DNA of 64,000 bases from Oribacterium sinus (GCF_014202695.1 NZ_JACHHH010000009.1:78053-142052); one strand, 5' to 3'; counted from the stretch's first letter, positions 1 through 8,343 are shown. Notes: generated by a model from the sequence alone, not told the origin. Numbers and translations: made by a program.

Positions 1-168
1 GCACAATGCAGAAAAATGCATAGGGGCATTGCAAAAAGATAGAAACATAATTCTATAAAATATATTGAAGTATTATGTCCAAGCGAAACTATGAAAATCC
101 TACTTACCTTGAAAAATTTTATTTCCTACTGGACAAAGTTAGCATTAACTAATATAATCCACTTTATA

Positions 169-188
169 GTTAGTTTATATTAACTAAC
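169..188. promoter_or_regulatory. Inverted repeat upstream of DUF3793 gene
   Basis: GTTAGTT-TATATT-AACTAAC is a perfect 7-bp inverted repeat with a 6-bp centre. It ends 15 bases before the ATG of the DUF3793 gene. A related partial copy, GTTAG-CAT-TAACTAA, lies at about 138-152. The TTAG/CTAA-type arms recall DtxR-family metal-repressor boxes, but assigning a regulator is inference only. Confidence 0.4.
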
Positions 189-203
189 CGAAGGGGAGAG
201 AGA

Positions 204-818
204 ATGGAGAAGGATAATTTTTTTTGCAAAAGAAAAGAGGGGATAGAGGATTATATTGCAGAGCATATCTGCCTGAATGCCCCGGTGATTACAGGACTAA
301 AGCCTTCTGCCATTATCACGGTAACAAAGGCGGAGAAACAGATTTTGGAAGAACTGTTTTCAGGAACCGAGATTTGTGTGATTAGTCTTCATAGCGGGAA
401 AAAGGAAAGCATTCTCCTATACCAAAGGGAAAAGCTGGAGGAGCTTCTGAGCAGAAAGACTGTACAGAGCTTTTTACAGAGCTTGGCTGTGGGCTATGAG
501 AGTTTCTCTTTAGAGGAGGTTTTTCGACATTTCACAGTGCGTTTCGCCCAATACAAGGAGAAACAGGCGGATTTTCCACATGAGGTAGGTGTTTTTCTCG
601 GTTATCCTCTTCGGGATGTGAAGATTTATATGAAGAATCCTTTAGCGAAGGCGAAGCTCACCGGCTATTGGAAGGTCTTTACCGAGGTGGAGAGTGCACT
701 AGCTTGCTTTCAGGCTTACGACATGTGCATTCAAAGCTTTACCCTGATGCTGAAATCCGGCTTAAGCTGTAGAGATTTGGTGATGGCTTATCACATTAAG
801 AAGCGCCAGGTGGCTTAA
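204..818 (+). CDS. DUF3793 family protein
   Basis: A 204-residue soluble protein of the DUF3793 type, recognised from the family pattern: an N-terminal GLKPSAI segment, a central HEVGVFLGYPLRDV motif at roughly residues 125-140, and a C-terminal GYWKVF segment. The molecular function is unknown. In Clostridia these genes commonly sit beside flavodoxin genes, as here (flavodoxin starts 260 bases downstream). The start is supported by a purine-rich GGGGAGAG site 6 bases upstream. A perfect palindrome lies directly ahead of it. No membrane segment or signal peptide is visible. The family call is from memory of the motif. Confidence 0.75.
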   Translation: MEKDNFFCKRKEGIEDYIAEHICLNAPVITGLKPSAIITVTKAEKQILEELFSGTEICVISLHSGKKESILLYQREKLEELLSRKTVQSFLQSLAVGYESFSLEEVFRHFTVRFAQYKEKQADFPHEVGVFLGYPLRDVKIYMKNPLAKAKLTGYWKVFTEVESALACFQAYDMCIQSFTLMLKSGLSCRDLVMAYHIKKRQVA

Positions 819-912
819 GAGAGAAAAAGCTACTGCATAAGAGCAGAAATCCATTAGAGGATGAACCTATAAGCAAAGAAATCTAAAAGGTAAAGAAGGG
901 TAAAAGTTATAG

Positions 913-954
913 TGTTGCGTTTGCAACAAATATATCCTAGTTAAGTGCTAGGAT
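913..954 (+). promoter_or_regulatory. Crp/Fnr-type operator and -10 for flavodoxin
   Basis: TGTTGC-GTTT-GCAACA (913-928) is a perfect palindrome. It is identical in both arms to sites ahead of hcp and the DUF1858 gene. A -10-like TAGGAT at 949-954 puts the palindrome centre near -40.5, the class II activator position of Crp/Fnr proteins. The match in spacing to the other two sites is the main support; the -10 itself is only moderate. Confidence 0.7.
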
Positions 955-983
955 ATAGACAAGAGGAAAAAGATATTTCCTCT
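932..983 (+). promoter_or_regulatory. Two hairpins in flavodoxin leader
   Basis: ATATCCTAG (932-940) pairs with CTAGGATAT (948-956), and AGAGGAAA (962-969) pairs with TTTCCTCT (976-983). Neither is followed by a T-run, so simple terminators are unlikely. The first overlaps the predicted -10 of the flavodoxin promoter, the second would begin the transcript. Confidence 0.45.
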
Positions 984-1025
984 AAAAGAAAAAAAGACTT
1001 TCTTAATCAATTCACTTTACAAACC

Positions 1026-1050
1026 AAAATATTGAATAATTCAATATTTT
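1026..1050. promoter_or_regulatory. AT-rich perfect palindrome before flavodoxin
   Basis: Perfect 11-bp arms, AAAATATTGAA (1026-1036) and TTCAATATTTT (1040-1050), with a 3-base centre, 27 bases upstream of the flavodoxin ATG. It could be a second operator or an mRNA-stabilising hairpin. The lack of GC makes a terminator unlikely. Confidence 0.45.
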
Positions 1051-1077
1051 AGGCATAAAATCAAGGAGGACAAAAAG

Positions 1078-1500
1078 ATGATTCATGTAGTATTTTTCAG
1101 CCAGACAGGAAACACAGAGGAGATGGCAAAGGCAGTTACTGAGGGAATCCAGGCAGCAGGCGGAGAGGCTAAGATGGTTAGCGTATCCGATATTTCCGCA
1201 GCAGACTTGGCAGGAGATGCGGTTTACGCATTAGGATGCCCTGCTATGGGAGATGAAGTACTGGATGAAGGCGAGATGGAGCCCTTCGTAGAGGATTTAC
1301 TCGGTTCCGTTTCCGGCAAGAAGATCGGACTTTTCGGATCCTATGACTGGGGCGATGGACAGTGGATGCGTGATTGGGAAGCAAGAATGACCGGTGCAGG
1401 TGCCGTAATGGTAGCGCCTCCCGTTATCTGCAACAACACTCCCGATGAGGAAGGACTGGCAAACTGCAAGGCTCTTGGAGAAGCTTTGGCAAAGGCTTAA
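1078..1500 (+). CDS. Flavodoxin
   Basis: A 140-residue short-chain flavodoxin, a cytosolic FMN-binding one-electron carrier. The FMN phosphate loop S-Q-T-G-N-T is at residues 8-13. The two flavin-flanking loops are LGCPAMGDE (52-60) and GSYDWGDGQW (87-96), the second with the aromatic residues that stack on the isoalloxazine ring. The start has an AAGGAGG site 7 bases upstream. The long leader has a Crp/Fnr-type palindrome, two hairpins and an AT-rich palindrome, so expression is probably tightly controlled. Sharing the palindrome with hcp suggests that this flavodoxin supplies electrons under nitrosative or oxidative stress; that link is inference. Confidence 0.93.
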   Translation: MIHVVFFSQTGNTEEMAKAVTEGIQAAGGEAKMVSVSDISAADLAGDAVYALGCPAMGDEVLDEGEMEPFVEDLLGSVSGKKIGLFGSYDWGDGQWMRDWEARMTGAGAVMVAPPVICNNTPDEEGLANCKALGEALAKA

Positions 1501-1524
1501 TAGCGATTTAAACCCCTGAAGAAA

Positions 1525-1744
1525 AGCAAGAGGGTGTAAAAAATCAAAAAAGAAATTTTCTAATCAATATAGGTCTGCAACGGGGCACGCTCTCGATAGC
1601 TTCGCCACGTAGCGGATACTAAGCGATAAACAACGTTTCTTTTGTTTTTCGCAAGTACCGACGGGCTCAGACTACCCCGAATTCAGACCTATATTGCCGA
1701 AAATATATTTCTTTATATTGATTTTTTACCCCCTCTTTTTTGCT
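1525..1744. repeat. Large palindromic repeat element, copy A
   Basis: The core, 1565-1696, has perfect 13-bp terminal inverted repeats (CAATATAGGTCTG and its complement). Inside it is the signature shared with the other copies: GCACGCTCTCG on one side and, read from the other strand, TCTGAGCCCGTCGGTACTTGC-like sequence. Outside the core the pairing continues through AGCAAGAGGG-TGTAAAAAATCA (from 1525) and TGATTTTTTAC-CCCCTC (to about 1744), so the whole 220 bases can fold into one long hairpin. It lies between flavodoxin and the next same-strand gene and may also stop flavodoxin transcription. The stretch 1745-1955 holds nothing else recognised. Confidence 0.75.
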
Positions 1745-1955
1745 GTCTATTTTAATCGATAATGGAGGAAAACCCGAGAAATCCGCGTCTAAACAGCTGT
1801 ATCTTAAGAAAAATACAAGAAAGAACTTCGAATGTAGTTTCGTAAACTACTTGACGGGGTTTGTCAGATGATTTAAGCTATTAAAGAAATATAATTAAAA
1901 ATATTGATACATGAAGAAGAGTATTCCTTCTCCATCAGCAGAAAGGACGCGGAAA

Positions 1956-3062
1956 ATGGATCAGTTAAAAAATAGAGGTTTAGAAATTCCTTTGATTCAG
2001 GGGGGAATGGGGGTAGGAGTTTCCCTTTCCGGCTTAGCGGGGGCAGTGGCAAAAACAGGAGCTATGGGCTGCATCAGTACAGCAGACTGCGGCTATCGAG
2101 AAGAGGACTTTCGCCGTTTTCCTGAGGAAGCCAATCTTCGCGCTTTGCGAAAGGAAATCCAAAGAGCGAAGCTGCTTAGCGAAGGAAAAGGAATGATCGC
2201 CATCAACGCTATGGTTGCTACAAGACAATGGGAGGATGCCATAAAAGTCGCTGTGGAAAAGGGAATTGATGCAGTGATTTCCGGGGCTGGACTGCCCTTA
2301 AGTCTACCGGAGATTGTACCGGAAGGAACGGCTTTGATTGCACCTATTGTTTCCAGCGGAAGAGCTGCCAAGGTTTTGCTTAAGACCTGGAGTCAAAAAT
2401 ACCAAAGAACTGCAGATTTTGTGGTGCTGGAAGGACCTTTGGCGGGGGGGCATTTGGGCTTTAAGGCGGCAGAGGTGGAAGAGGCTACAGCTAAGCCCTT
2501 GGAGGAATTGATTCCGGAGGTGCTTTCTGTATTGCAGGTTTTCGAAGAAGAGTACGGACGGAAAATTCCTCTCTTTGCGGCAGGAGGCATTTGGAGTAGA
2601 GAAGACATTGTGCGGATGCAGGAGGCGGGAGCTTACGGTGTACAGATGGCCACCCGCTTTATCGGTACCAAGGAATGTGATGCCAGCACTGCCTATAAAG
2701 AGTACCTCATTTCCAAGAAGGAAAATGACCTGGAAATCATCCATAGTCCGGTGGGCATGCCGGGAAGGGCGGTGAAGAGCCCCATGCTGGAGAAGCTCGG
2801 TCTTAGCGGACGGATTGCCCCCAAGCATTGCTCCCGTTGCATACACGGTTGTGACCCGGGAACGGTGAAGTATTGTATTACCCATGCCCTCATTTCCGCA
2901 GTGGAGGGAAATGTGGAGGAAGGTCTCTTTTTCTCCGGGGCAAATGTGGAAAAGCTTCGGGAAATTGTTTCTGTGAAGGAAGTCGTTGACGAGCTGTTCC
3001 CTCGAGAGGATGACGACCGGCTTCTTCATTTGTTCCAAAGGGAGGAAGTATACAGCTTTTAA
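1956..3062 (+). CDS. Nitronate monooxygenase / FabK-like flavoenzyme
   Basis: A 368-residue TIM-barrel FMN enzyme of the nitronate monooxygenase (2-nitropropane dioxygenase) family, which includes the enoyl-ACP reductase FabK. Visible family blocks are QGGMGVGVS near the N-terminus, ISGAGLPLSLPEIV, LEGPLAGGHLGF with the family's conserved His, AAGGIW and ATRFIGTKECDAS. The C-terminus has a C-x2-C-x3-C motif (CSRCIHGC) typical of the Clostridial subgroup. The start at 1956 is chosen over an upstream ATG at 1911 because AAAGGA lies 8 bases before it, while 1911 has no ribosome-binding site. Oxidation of alkyl nitronates would suit the neighbouring nitrosative-stress genes, but a fatty-acid role cannot be excluded. 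Confidence 0.87.
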   Translation: MDQLKNRGLEIPLIQGGMGVGVSLSGLAGAVAKTGAMGCISTADCGYREEDFRRFPEEANLRALRKEIQRAKLLSEGKGMIAINAMVATRQWEDAIKVAVEKGIDAVISGAGLPLSLPEIVPEGTALIAPIVSSGRAAKVLLKTWSQKYQRTADFVVLEGPLAGGHLGFKAAEVEEATAKPLEELIPEVLSVLQVFEEEYGRKIPLFAAGGIWSREDIVRMQEAGAYGVQMATRFIGTKECDASTAYKEYLISKKENDLEIIHSPVGMPGRAVKSPMLEKLGLSGRIAPKHCSRCIHGCDPGTVKYCITHALISAVEGNVEEGLFFSGANVEKLREIVSVKEVVDELFPREDDDRLLHLFQREEVYSF

Positions 3063-3181
3063 ACTCTTTCATTTAATTAAAAGGAAAAAACGAGCTTTTA
3101 GCGGAAAAGGATAGAAAAGGATAATTTTTCTGCCGGCCTTTGTCGAATAGAATACTAAGAAATCTATGCAAAGGAGGCAAA

Positions 3182-3856
3182 ATGGAGATTAAAGCATTCC
3201 CCGGAGGAAGAGGAATTTCAAAGCTACATACCGGGAACAAGTCAGTTTCGAAGAACGAAAAAACCGAAGTCAAAGCCAAGGAAGGCTCTTCGGTACGGAA
3301 AGACAGTATTCAGCTCAGTGCGGAGTATGAAGCATTTTCTCAAAAAGCAAAGGGGCAGGAAGAAGACAACGACCTTGCTGACGTCCTTTCCGATCTTTTG
3401 AAGGATATGGAAAAGGATGTAAAGGATATCAATAAGCAGAAGGACTTTCAGCAGGAATGGGCATCCCGGCTGGAAGAGCTTGAGAATGCGAAAAAATCCG
3501 GAGAGGAGGCATCCAAGGCCTTTAAGGATGAGACTGATGCGTTCCGCATTGCTCTATTGTACGGCTCCGGAAAGGCCGTAAGTCCGAAAGATCTGGAATT
3601 TTTAAAGGAAAAAAATCCTAAAGCCTATGTCATGGCCATAGCCATGAGAAGCCTGCAAAAAACCGTTGAAGAGGACAAAAAGAAGAAATCCATTCGAGGA
3701 GAAGAAAAGGAAGAGCAGGGAGACAATGGTATGGATGCCATGAAAGATGCTATCCAAGAGTCCTTCGAGAAAAAGAAAGGCCTCGAAGCAGAAGGAATGG
3801 ATATGGCAAAGATGAATATGGAAGAAATGAATACGGGAGAGATGGAAACAGAATAA
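3182..3856 (+). CDS. Hypothetical charged coiled-coil protein
   Basis: Not recognised. A 224-residue, strongly charged protein rich in Lys and Glu, with no signal peptide or membrane segment. The middle (about residues 60-130) is predicted by eye to be coiled coil, and the C-terminus carries a degenerate methionine-rich repeat (DMAKMNMEEMNTGEM). The short DSIQLSAEYEAF segment after a basic N-terminus faintly resembles the FlgM anti-sigma pattern, but nothing else supports that. The start at 3182 follows a perfect AAAGGAGG with 4 bases spacing; an upstream ATG at 3140 lacks one. It is convergent with the DUF488 gene across the large inverted-repeat array. Confidence 0.7.
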   Translation: MEIKAFPGGRGISKLHTGNKSVSKNEKTEVKAKEGSSVRKDSIQLSAEYEAFSQKAKGQEEDNDLADVLSDLLKDMEKDVKDINKQKDFQQEWASRLEELENAKKSGEEASKAFKDETDAFRIALLYGSGKAVSPKDLEFLKEKNPKAYVMAIAMRSLQKTVEEDKKKKSIRGEEKEEQGDNGMDAMKDAIQESFEKKKGLEAEGMDMAKMNMEEMNTGEMETE

Positions 3857-3921
3857 AAAGCAGAAATTACTGAGCCTCGGCGAAGCAAAGGACTATGGAA
3901 ATTGTAAAGTAGAAGCGAATT

Positions 3922-4520
3922 GCAATATAGGTCTGTAAGAGGGGCAATCTGAGCCCGCCGGTACTTGCAAAGCTACGAAGCGAAGGATTGTAGAAAACGA
4001 AAAGCACAAGCGAATGATGCAGTGTAGTCTATAAGAGGGCAATCTGAGCCCACCGAAACTTGCTAAAAGCCGGCGAAGTGAATGACTGTAAAAATCAATA
4101 ATTGAAGCGAAAGATGCAGTATAGACATGAAAGAGGGCAATCTGAGCCCGTCGGTACTTACTGAAAGCCGGCGAAGTGAATGACTGTTAAAACCAATAAT
4201 TGAAGCGACAGATGCAGTATAGGCATGAAAGAGGGCAATCTGAGCCCGTCAGTACTTACTGAAAGCAAGCTAAAGCGAAGCTTGAAGTTAGTACTGCTAC
4301 GAAGGCGAAGTTAGCGAGAGCGTGCCCGATTTCATGCCTATACTGCATTGGAGCTTATTCTTAAATAGTTACAGTCCTTCGCTACGTGGCGAGGTTAGCG
4401 GGAGCGTGCCCGATTTCATGTCTATACTGCATCTGAGCGTATACCTTTAATTTTTCCAGTTCCTTCCCTCCGCAGAGGCGAGCTTAGCGAGAGCGTGCCC
4501 CGATTACAGACTCATCCTGC
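3922..4520. repeat. Nested inverted array of palindromic repeat, copies B
   Basis: Four left arms (starting about 3922, 4019, 4116 and 4214; spacing 97-98 bases) are followed by three right arms (ending about 4346, 4430 and 4520; spacing 84-90). Left arms read GCARTATAGGYMTG-AAGAGGGCAATCTGAGCCC then a GTACTT-type end; right arms read GCGAGRTTAGCG-GAGCGTGCCCGAT-TTCATGYCTATACTGC. Right arms are near complements of left arms, and spacers between left arms (GCGAAGTGAATGACTG) are near complements of spacers between right arms. The region can therefore fold concentrically as L4-R1 inside L3-R2 inside L2-R3. It lies between two convergent genes. Confidence 0.8.
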
Positions 4521-4531
4521 ATCAGAGCGCA

Positions 4532-4921
4532 TTAAGCGGAATGCTCCTTTGCTTCTTCCGAAAGCTTCTCCTTCAGCCAGCCCTCCATAACGACAGCCTG
4601 GTTAAAACGCTCTTCTTTAGTAGCATAGAGAAGGGTAACATTTTCATGAGCAAGATGCTCTCTAACCAAAGCAATAAATTGCTCCTTCTCAGGATTCTTC
4701 TCCAGCTCTTCCCAATACTTTTTCTCAAATAAGGGGAAATTCTCCTCTTTATGATTGAAAGTTTTGCGAAGAAAAGTAGAAGGGCTCATCTCCTTCGCCC
4801 AGTTATCCAAAGCGGCACGTTCCTTTGTGATGCCTCGTGGCCAAAGTCTATCCGTCAGGATACGAAATCCATCCTTATCTGTTTTTTCTTCATAAATTCG
4901 TTTACATTGAATAGAATACAT
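4532..4921 (-). CDS. DUF488 family protein (YeaO-like)
   Basis: A 129-residue protein of the DUF488/YeaO family. The diagnostic block DGFRILTDRLWPRGITKE lies near residues 17-34, followed by WAKEMSPSTFLRKTFNH and the C-terminal VTLLYATKEERFNQA segment. The length is normal for the short YeaO-like group. No enzymatic function is established for the family. The ribosome-binding site (AAAGAGAG) is modest. The gene is convergent with the gene at 3182 and its 3' end abuts the inverted-repeat array, which probably serves as its terminator. Confidence 0.85.
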   Translation of the reverse strand: MYSIQCKRIYEEKTDKDGFRILTDRLWPRGITKERAALDNWAKEMSPSTFLRKTFNHKEENFPLFEKKYWEELEKNPEKEQFIALVREHLAHENVTLLYATKEERFNQAVVMEGWLKEKLSEEAKEHSA

Positions 4922-5073
4922 TGTATAGCTCTCTTTCTACTGCGTGTTGAAGATTTTCTCTTTTGCAAGAGATTTTTCCGGTGCTTCCCAGAAGATAAGA
5001 TTTTGGGCAAATGATGTTTTGACTGGAACTTGTTCAGCTTCCGAAAATAAAACGATTTCTTATATCGGATTAA

Positions 5074-5090
5074 CCGCCCCATAGGGGCGG
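5074..5090. terminator. GC-rich hairpin between hcp and DUF488
   Basis: CCGCCCC-ATA-GGGGCGG is a perfect 7-bp GC stem, 137 bases past the hcp stop on the minus strand. No strong T-run follows in either direction, so it may be an mRNA 3'-end stabiliser or an imperfect terminator for hcp. Confidence 0.45.
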
Positions 5091-5099
5091 CTTTCCTTG

Positions 5100-5228
5100 A
5101 TTCTTAATGAGTATCATTTGCAAAGCAAATGTTACTTTGTTTATTCTTAATACCTATCGCGAGTGGTGTATACGCTAGCTTCTATATTCTTAAAGGCTAT
5201 CGCCGGCAAGGCATACGACATCTCGTTT
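5100..5228. repeat. 43-bp degenerate tandem repeat (x3) after hcp
   Basis: Three units of exactly 43 bases begin at 5100, 5143 and 5186, each opening with ATTCTTAA and sharing TATC at unit positions 13-16; units 2 and 3 also share ATACG. The third unit runs into the hcp stop codon (5227-5229). Confidence 0.5.
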
Positions 5229-6870
5229 ATGCTGTTTCCGGGAAGAAAATCTTCATGTCATCTTCTACGGTTCCGATTCCGGCAATACCGAAGTTCTCTA
5301 CAAGAACCTTTGCTACATTGGGAGAAAGGAAGGCGGGAAGAGTTGGTCCAAGGTGAATGTTCTTTACTCCTAAGTAGAGAAGGGCAAGAAGAACGATAAC
5401 AGCCTTCTGCTCGTACCAAGCAATGTTGTAAGCCAATGGTAACTTGTTTACGTCGTCTAAGCCGAATACTTCCTTAAGCTTCAGAGCGATTAAGGCTAAG
5501 GAGTAGGAGTCGTTACACTGTCCGGCATCCAAAACTCTTGGAATTCCACCAATATCGCCAAGATCCAGCTTGTTGTACTTATACTTTGCACATCCTGCGG
5601 TTAAGATTACAGCATCCTTTGGAAGTGCCTTGGCAAACTCTGTGTAGTAATCTCTCTTCTTCTGTCTTCCGTCACAACCTGCCATAACCACGAACTTCTT
5701 GATAGCGCCGGACTTTACAGCCTCTACTACCTTATCCGCAAGGGCAAATACCTGCTCATGAGCAAATCCGCCTACGATGGTTCCGGTCTCGATTTCTGTT
5801 GGAGCGGGGCAGGACTTAGCCTGTTCAATGATGGCAGAGAAGTCCTTGATTTCGCCGTACTTTCCTCCGATGTGCTTGCATCCGGGATAACCTGCAGCAC
5901 CGGTAGTCCAAAGTCTGTCCTTATAGCTGTCCTTTGGAGGAACGATACAGTTTGTGGTCATGAGGATTGGTCCGTTAAATGGCTCGAACTCTTCCTTCTG
6001 CTTCCACCAAGCATTTCCGTAGTTTCCTGCGAAGTGCTTATACTTCTTAAAGAATGGATAGTAGTGGGCAGGAAGCATCTCAGAGTGGGTGTAAACATCT
6101 ACGCCGGTGCCTTCTGTCTGGTCAAGGAGCATTTCCAGATCCTTAAGGTCATGTCCGGAAACCAGAATTCCGGGATTGTTACGAACACCGATATTTACGG
6201 TAGTGATTTCAGGATTTCCGTAAGCGGAAGTATTTGCTCCGTCAAGAAGAGCCATACCCTCTACGCCGGCCTTACCGGTCTCCAAGGTAAGGGCTACCAA
6301 ATCGTCTACGGAAAGGCTGTCGTCTAAAGTAGCGGCAAGAGCCTTCTGGATGAAAGCATCTACATTGGCATCATCCTTTAAAAGAGCGTTTGCATGCTTG
6401 GAATAAGCGGCAAGACCCTTTAATCCGTAAGTGATTAACTCTCTTAAAGAGCGGATATCTTCATTTTCAGTAGCTAAAACACCGATGCTCTGTGCAAAAA
6501 CAGGATAATCCTTTTCTGCCACTTCTACAGTTGCTGCCTTAGGAAGCTTGGAGCTATCGGAAAGAGTAGCTCTTACAGCATCTCTCATAGCGAAGGTTTC
6601 CTTGATATTTTCCACGATAGCATCATTATCAAAGTTTGCATTGGTAATAGTGATGAAAAGGTTCATAGTTACTCTGTGGTTTAATTCCTGAGAAACTTCC
6701 TTTCCCTCAGCTCTTAACTGCTGAGCCACAGCGGATAATCCCTTGGTGGCATAAACCAAAAGATCCTGCATAGCAGCTACTTCCGGCTTCTTTCCGCAAA
6801 CACCGGATACAGTACAGCCGGAACAGTTTGCGGTTTCCTGACACTGATAACAAAACATCTTATTTTCCAT
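5227..6870 (-). CDS. hcp: Hybrid-cluster protein (hydroxylamine/NO reductase)
   Basis: A 547-residue cytosolic iron-sulfur protein, the usual length for Hcp. The N-terminal cluster ligands follow the anaerobe pattern C-x2-C-x8-C-x5-C (Cys 7, 10, 19, 25). The hybrid-cluster ligands are visible in [20 protein letters not shown] and AGQCNDSYS. Hcp family proteins reduce nitric oxide or hydroxylamine and are standard members of nitrosative-stress regulons. The start at 6870 is preferred to an upstream in-frame ATG at 6903 because a perfect AGGAGG lies 6 bases before it. The gene is divergent from the Crp/Fnr regulator, and its promoter carries a palindrome centred near -40.5 from a TATGAT -10 box, so activation by that regulator is likely. 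Confidence 0.97.
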   Translation of the reverse strand: MENKMFCYQCQETANCSGCTVSGVCGKKPEVAAMQDLLVYATKGLSAVAQQLRAEGKEVSQELNHRVTMNLFITITNANFDNDAIVENIKETFAMRDAVRATLSDSSKLPKAATVEVAEKDYPVFAQSIGVLATENEDIRSLRELITYGLKGLAAYSKHANALLKDDANVDAFIQKALAATLDDSLSVDDLVALTLETGKAGVEGMALLDGANTSAYGNPEITTVNIGVRNNPGILVSGHDLKDLEMLLDQTEGTGVDVYTHSEMLPAHYYPFFKKYKHFAGNYGNAWWKQKEEFEPFNGPILMTTNCIVPPKDSYKDRLWTTGAAGYPGCKHIGGKYGEIKDFSAIIEQAKSCPAPTEIETGTIVGGFAHEQVFALADKVVEAVKSGAIKKFVVMAGCDGRQKKRDYYTEFAKALPKDAVILTAGCAKYKYNKLDLGDIGGIPRVLDAGQCNDSYSLALIALKLKEVFGLDDVNKLPLAYNIAWYEQKAVIVLLALLYLGVKNIHLGPTLPAFLSPNVAKVLVENFGIAGIGTVEDDMKIFFPETA

Positions 6871-6912
6871 TTTTTTCCTCCTGAAGAAAAATTCTAGACT
6901 CATTACTTTGCT

Positions 6913-6954
6913 ATCATACCTAGGAAATGAGAAAAAAGTGTTGCAGAGGCAACA
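6913..6954 (-). promoter_or_regulatory. hcp promoter with Crp/Fnr-type operator
   Basis: On the minus strand, TGTTGC-CTCT-GCAACA (6939-6954) is followed 20 bases later by TATGAT (6918-6913). The palindrome centre is thus near -40.5. This is the best-formed example of the operator found three times in the window. It could also serve the divergent regulator gene, whose own start is 245 bases away. Confidence 0.8.
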
Positions 6955-7199
6955 AAACGCTGATAAACTCTGTATATATAAAATACAATATTTAAAAATT
7001 TAAGTATTTTTTATATAAGCTATAGGGGAAAATGCATAGAGGATGAATGGAAAATCGGAGTCCAATAGAGAAGAATCACGAATAAGGGAACATGAAATGG
7101 AATAGGGCTTTGTTTTATTTTCGCTAGTGCAAACTATCTGAAAGAGAGTATTATAGATAAAATTTAAGAAAATAAATGAAAAAACAGGAGAGAAGAAAA

Positions 7200-8195
7200 A
7201 TGGGTCAGGAAATAAAGGAAAAAAAGAATAGTACTGAGGAGAGCTGTCAATATGGAGAAGGCTATCATGAGCATTCTTGCGCTTGCTCGGGAGGCACTGA
7301 GGAAAGCACTTGCGGATATGGGTTCGACTCCCATGGGCATTCTTGCGGCTGCTCCGAGGAAGATCATGGAGAGGGCTGTACCTGCCCGGATTGCGAGGAA
7401 AAAAGAACGCATCAAGGGATAGGAGATAAGGACTTTTCCGTGCTTAGTGGGAAGGAAAGAGAAGCATTGCAAAGGGGAGAAGTCTCCTTTACCTCCGTGC
7501 ACAGCAGGGAACAGGAAAAGAAGAAACATTTAAAGGGGGATGAACTCCTTCGCTACAGAGATTTGGAAATTTTCAATGGGGTGGAGACGGAGAACCTGAA
7601 TGCCCTTCTGTACTGCATGAAAAGCTATGTTCGCTCCTATAAGAAAGGGGAGATTGTTCATTTGGAGGAAAAGAATGAGCAACATGTAGGAGTAGTCTTA
7701 CAAGGCAGTATCCATATGTTGAAGACAGATGTGTGGGGAAATGAAACCCTTCTTACCTATATGAATGAGGGAGAAATCTTTGGAGAGACCTTCGGCAATA
7801 ATACCGCCGCGGGAGAGTATGTCAGCTTTGTAGCGGCCAGTAAGGCTGAGGTGCTGTTCATTTCCTTCCAAAAGGCTATTCATGTCTGTAAAAACCGTTG
7901 TGCCTTCCACTTCCGCCTGATTGAAAATCTGTTTGATTTGATTGGGAAGAAAAATATTCAGTTGATGGAAAAGATTGAGGTGACTTCTCGAAGTAGCCTT
8001 AGAGAGAAGATATTGGCCTACCTTTCCTTACAGGCGCAGAAACAAAAATCCAAGTATATTGAGTTGGGACTAAGCCGTACGGATATGGCACAGTTCTTAT
8101 GTACCAACCGATCTGCCATGACCAGAGAGCTTTCCCAATTGAAGGATGAAGGAATTATCGATTTTGACCGGAATACCTTTATTTTGAAACAGTAG
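7200..8195 (+). CDS. Crp/Fnr-family regulator with Cys/His-rich N-terminus
   Basis: A 331-residue regulator, about 100 residues longer than a usual Crp/Fnr protein. Residues 16-65 contain nine Cys and five His. Two units, C-x-Y-G-x4-H-x-H-S-C-x-C-S, start at Cys16 and Cys38, and a third partial unit (HGEGCTCPDC) follows. Then come a cyclic-nucleotide-binding-like sensor domain (about 110-220, with GEIVHLEE and GEIFGE turns), a dimerisation helix, and a winged helix (about 265-325) with LSRTDMAQFLCTNRSAMTREL as helix-turn-helix. The start at 7200 follows AGGAG; the upstream ATG at 7176 has none. Its divergence from hcp and the shared palindromes suggest that it controls the nitrosative-stress genes. 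The N-terminal block could bind iron, an Fe-S cluster or zinc; this is inference. Confidence 0.92.
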   Translation: MGQEIKEKKNSTEESCQYGEGYHEHSCACSGGTEESTCGYGFDSHGHSCGCSEEDHGEGCTCPDCEEKRTHQGIGDKDFSVLSGKEREALQRGEVSFTSVHSREQEKKKHLKGDELLRYRDLEIFNGVETENLNALLYCMKSYVRSYKKGEIVHLEEKNEQHVGVVLQGSIHMLKTDVWGNETLLTYMNEGEIFGETFGNNTAAGEYVSFVAASKAEVLFISFQKAIHVCKNRCAFHFRLIENLFDLIGKKNIQLMEKIEVTSRSSLREKILAYLSLQAQKQKSKYIELGLSRTDMAQFLCTNRSAMTRELSQLKDEGIIDFDRNTFILKQ

Positions 8196-8302
8196 AAGCA
8201 AGACAATTTACTGAAGTGCTTTAGAAGCTAATATTTTTATAATCGGATCTATTCGAAAAATAGAGTTATAGAGCTATAGGACAAAGAAAAAAGGCAAAAC
8301 AA

Positions 8303-8343
8303 AAGGAACTGTAGAAGGAGAAAAGTCTCTTTCACAGTTCCTT
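8303..8343 (+). terminator. Hairpin after Crp/Fnr regulator
   Basis: AAGGAACTGT (8303-8312) pairs perfectly with ACAGTTCCTT (8334-8343) around a 21-base loop. The T-run is weak (ATTTCTG), so the call as a terminator is moderate. Positions 8344-8542 hold no gene that I recognise. Confidence 0.5.

Noticed and set aside
2304..3038. 244-codon minus-strand frame
   Set aside because: It lies fully opposite the nitronate monooxygenase gene, which has clear family motifs; the antisense translation resembles nothing.
3182..3856. FlgM-like anti-sigma factor
   Set aside because: Only a short DSIQLSAE-type stretch is similar; length and the rest of the protein do not fit.
3922..4520. CRISPR array
   Set aside because: The units come in opposite orientations, spacers are themselves repeated and complementary, and no cas gene is near.
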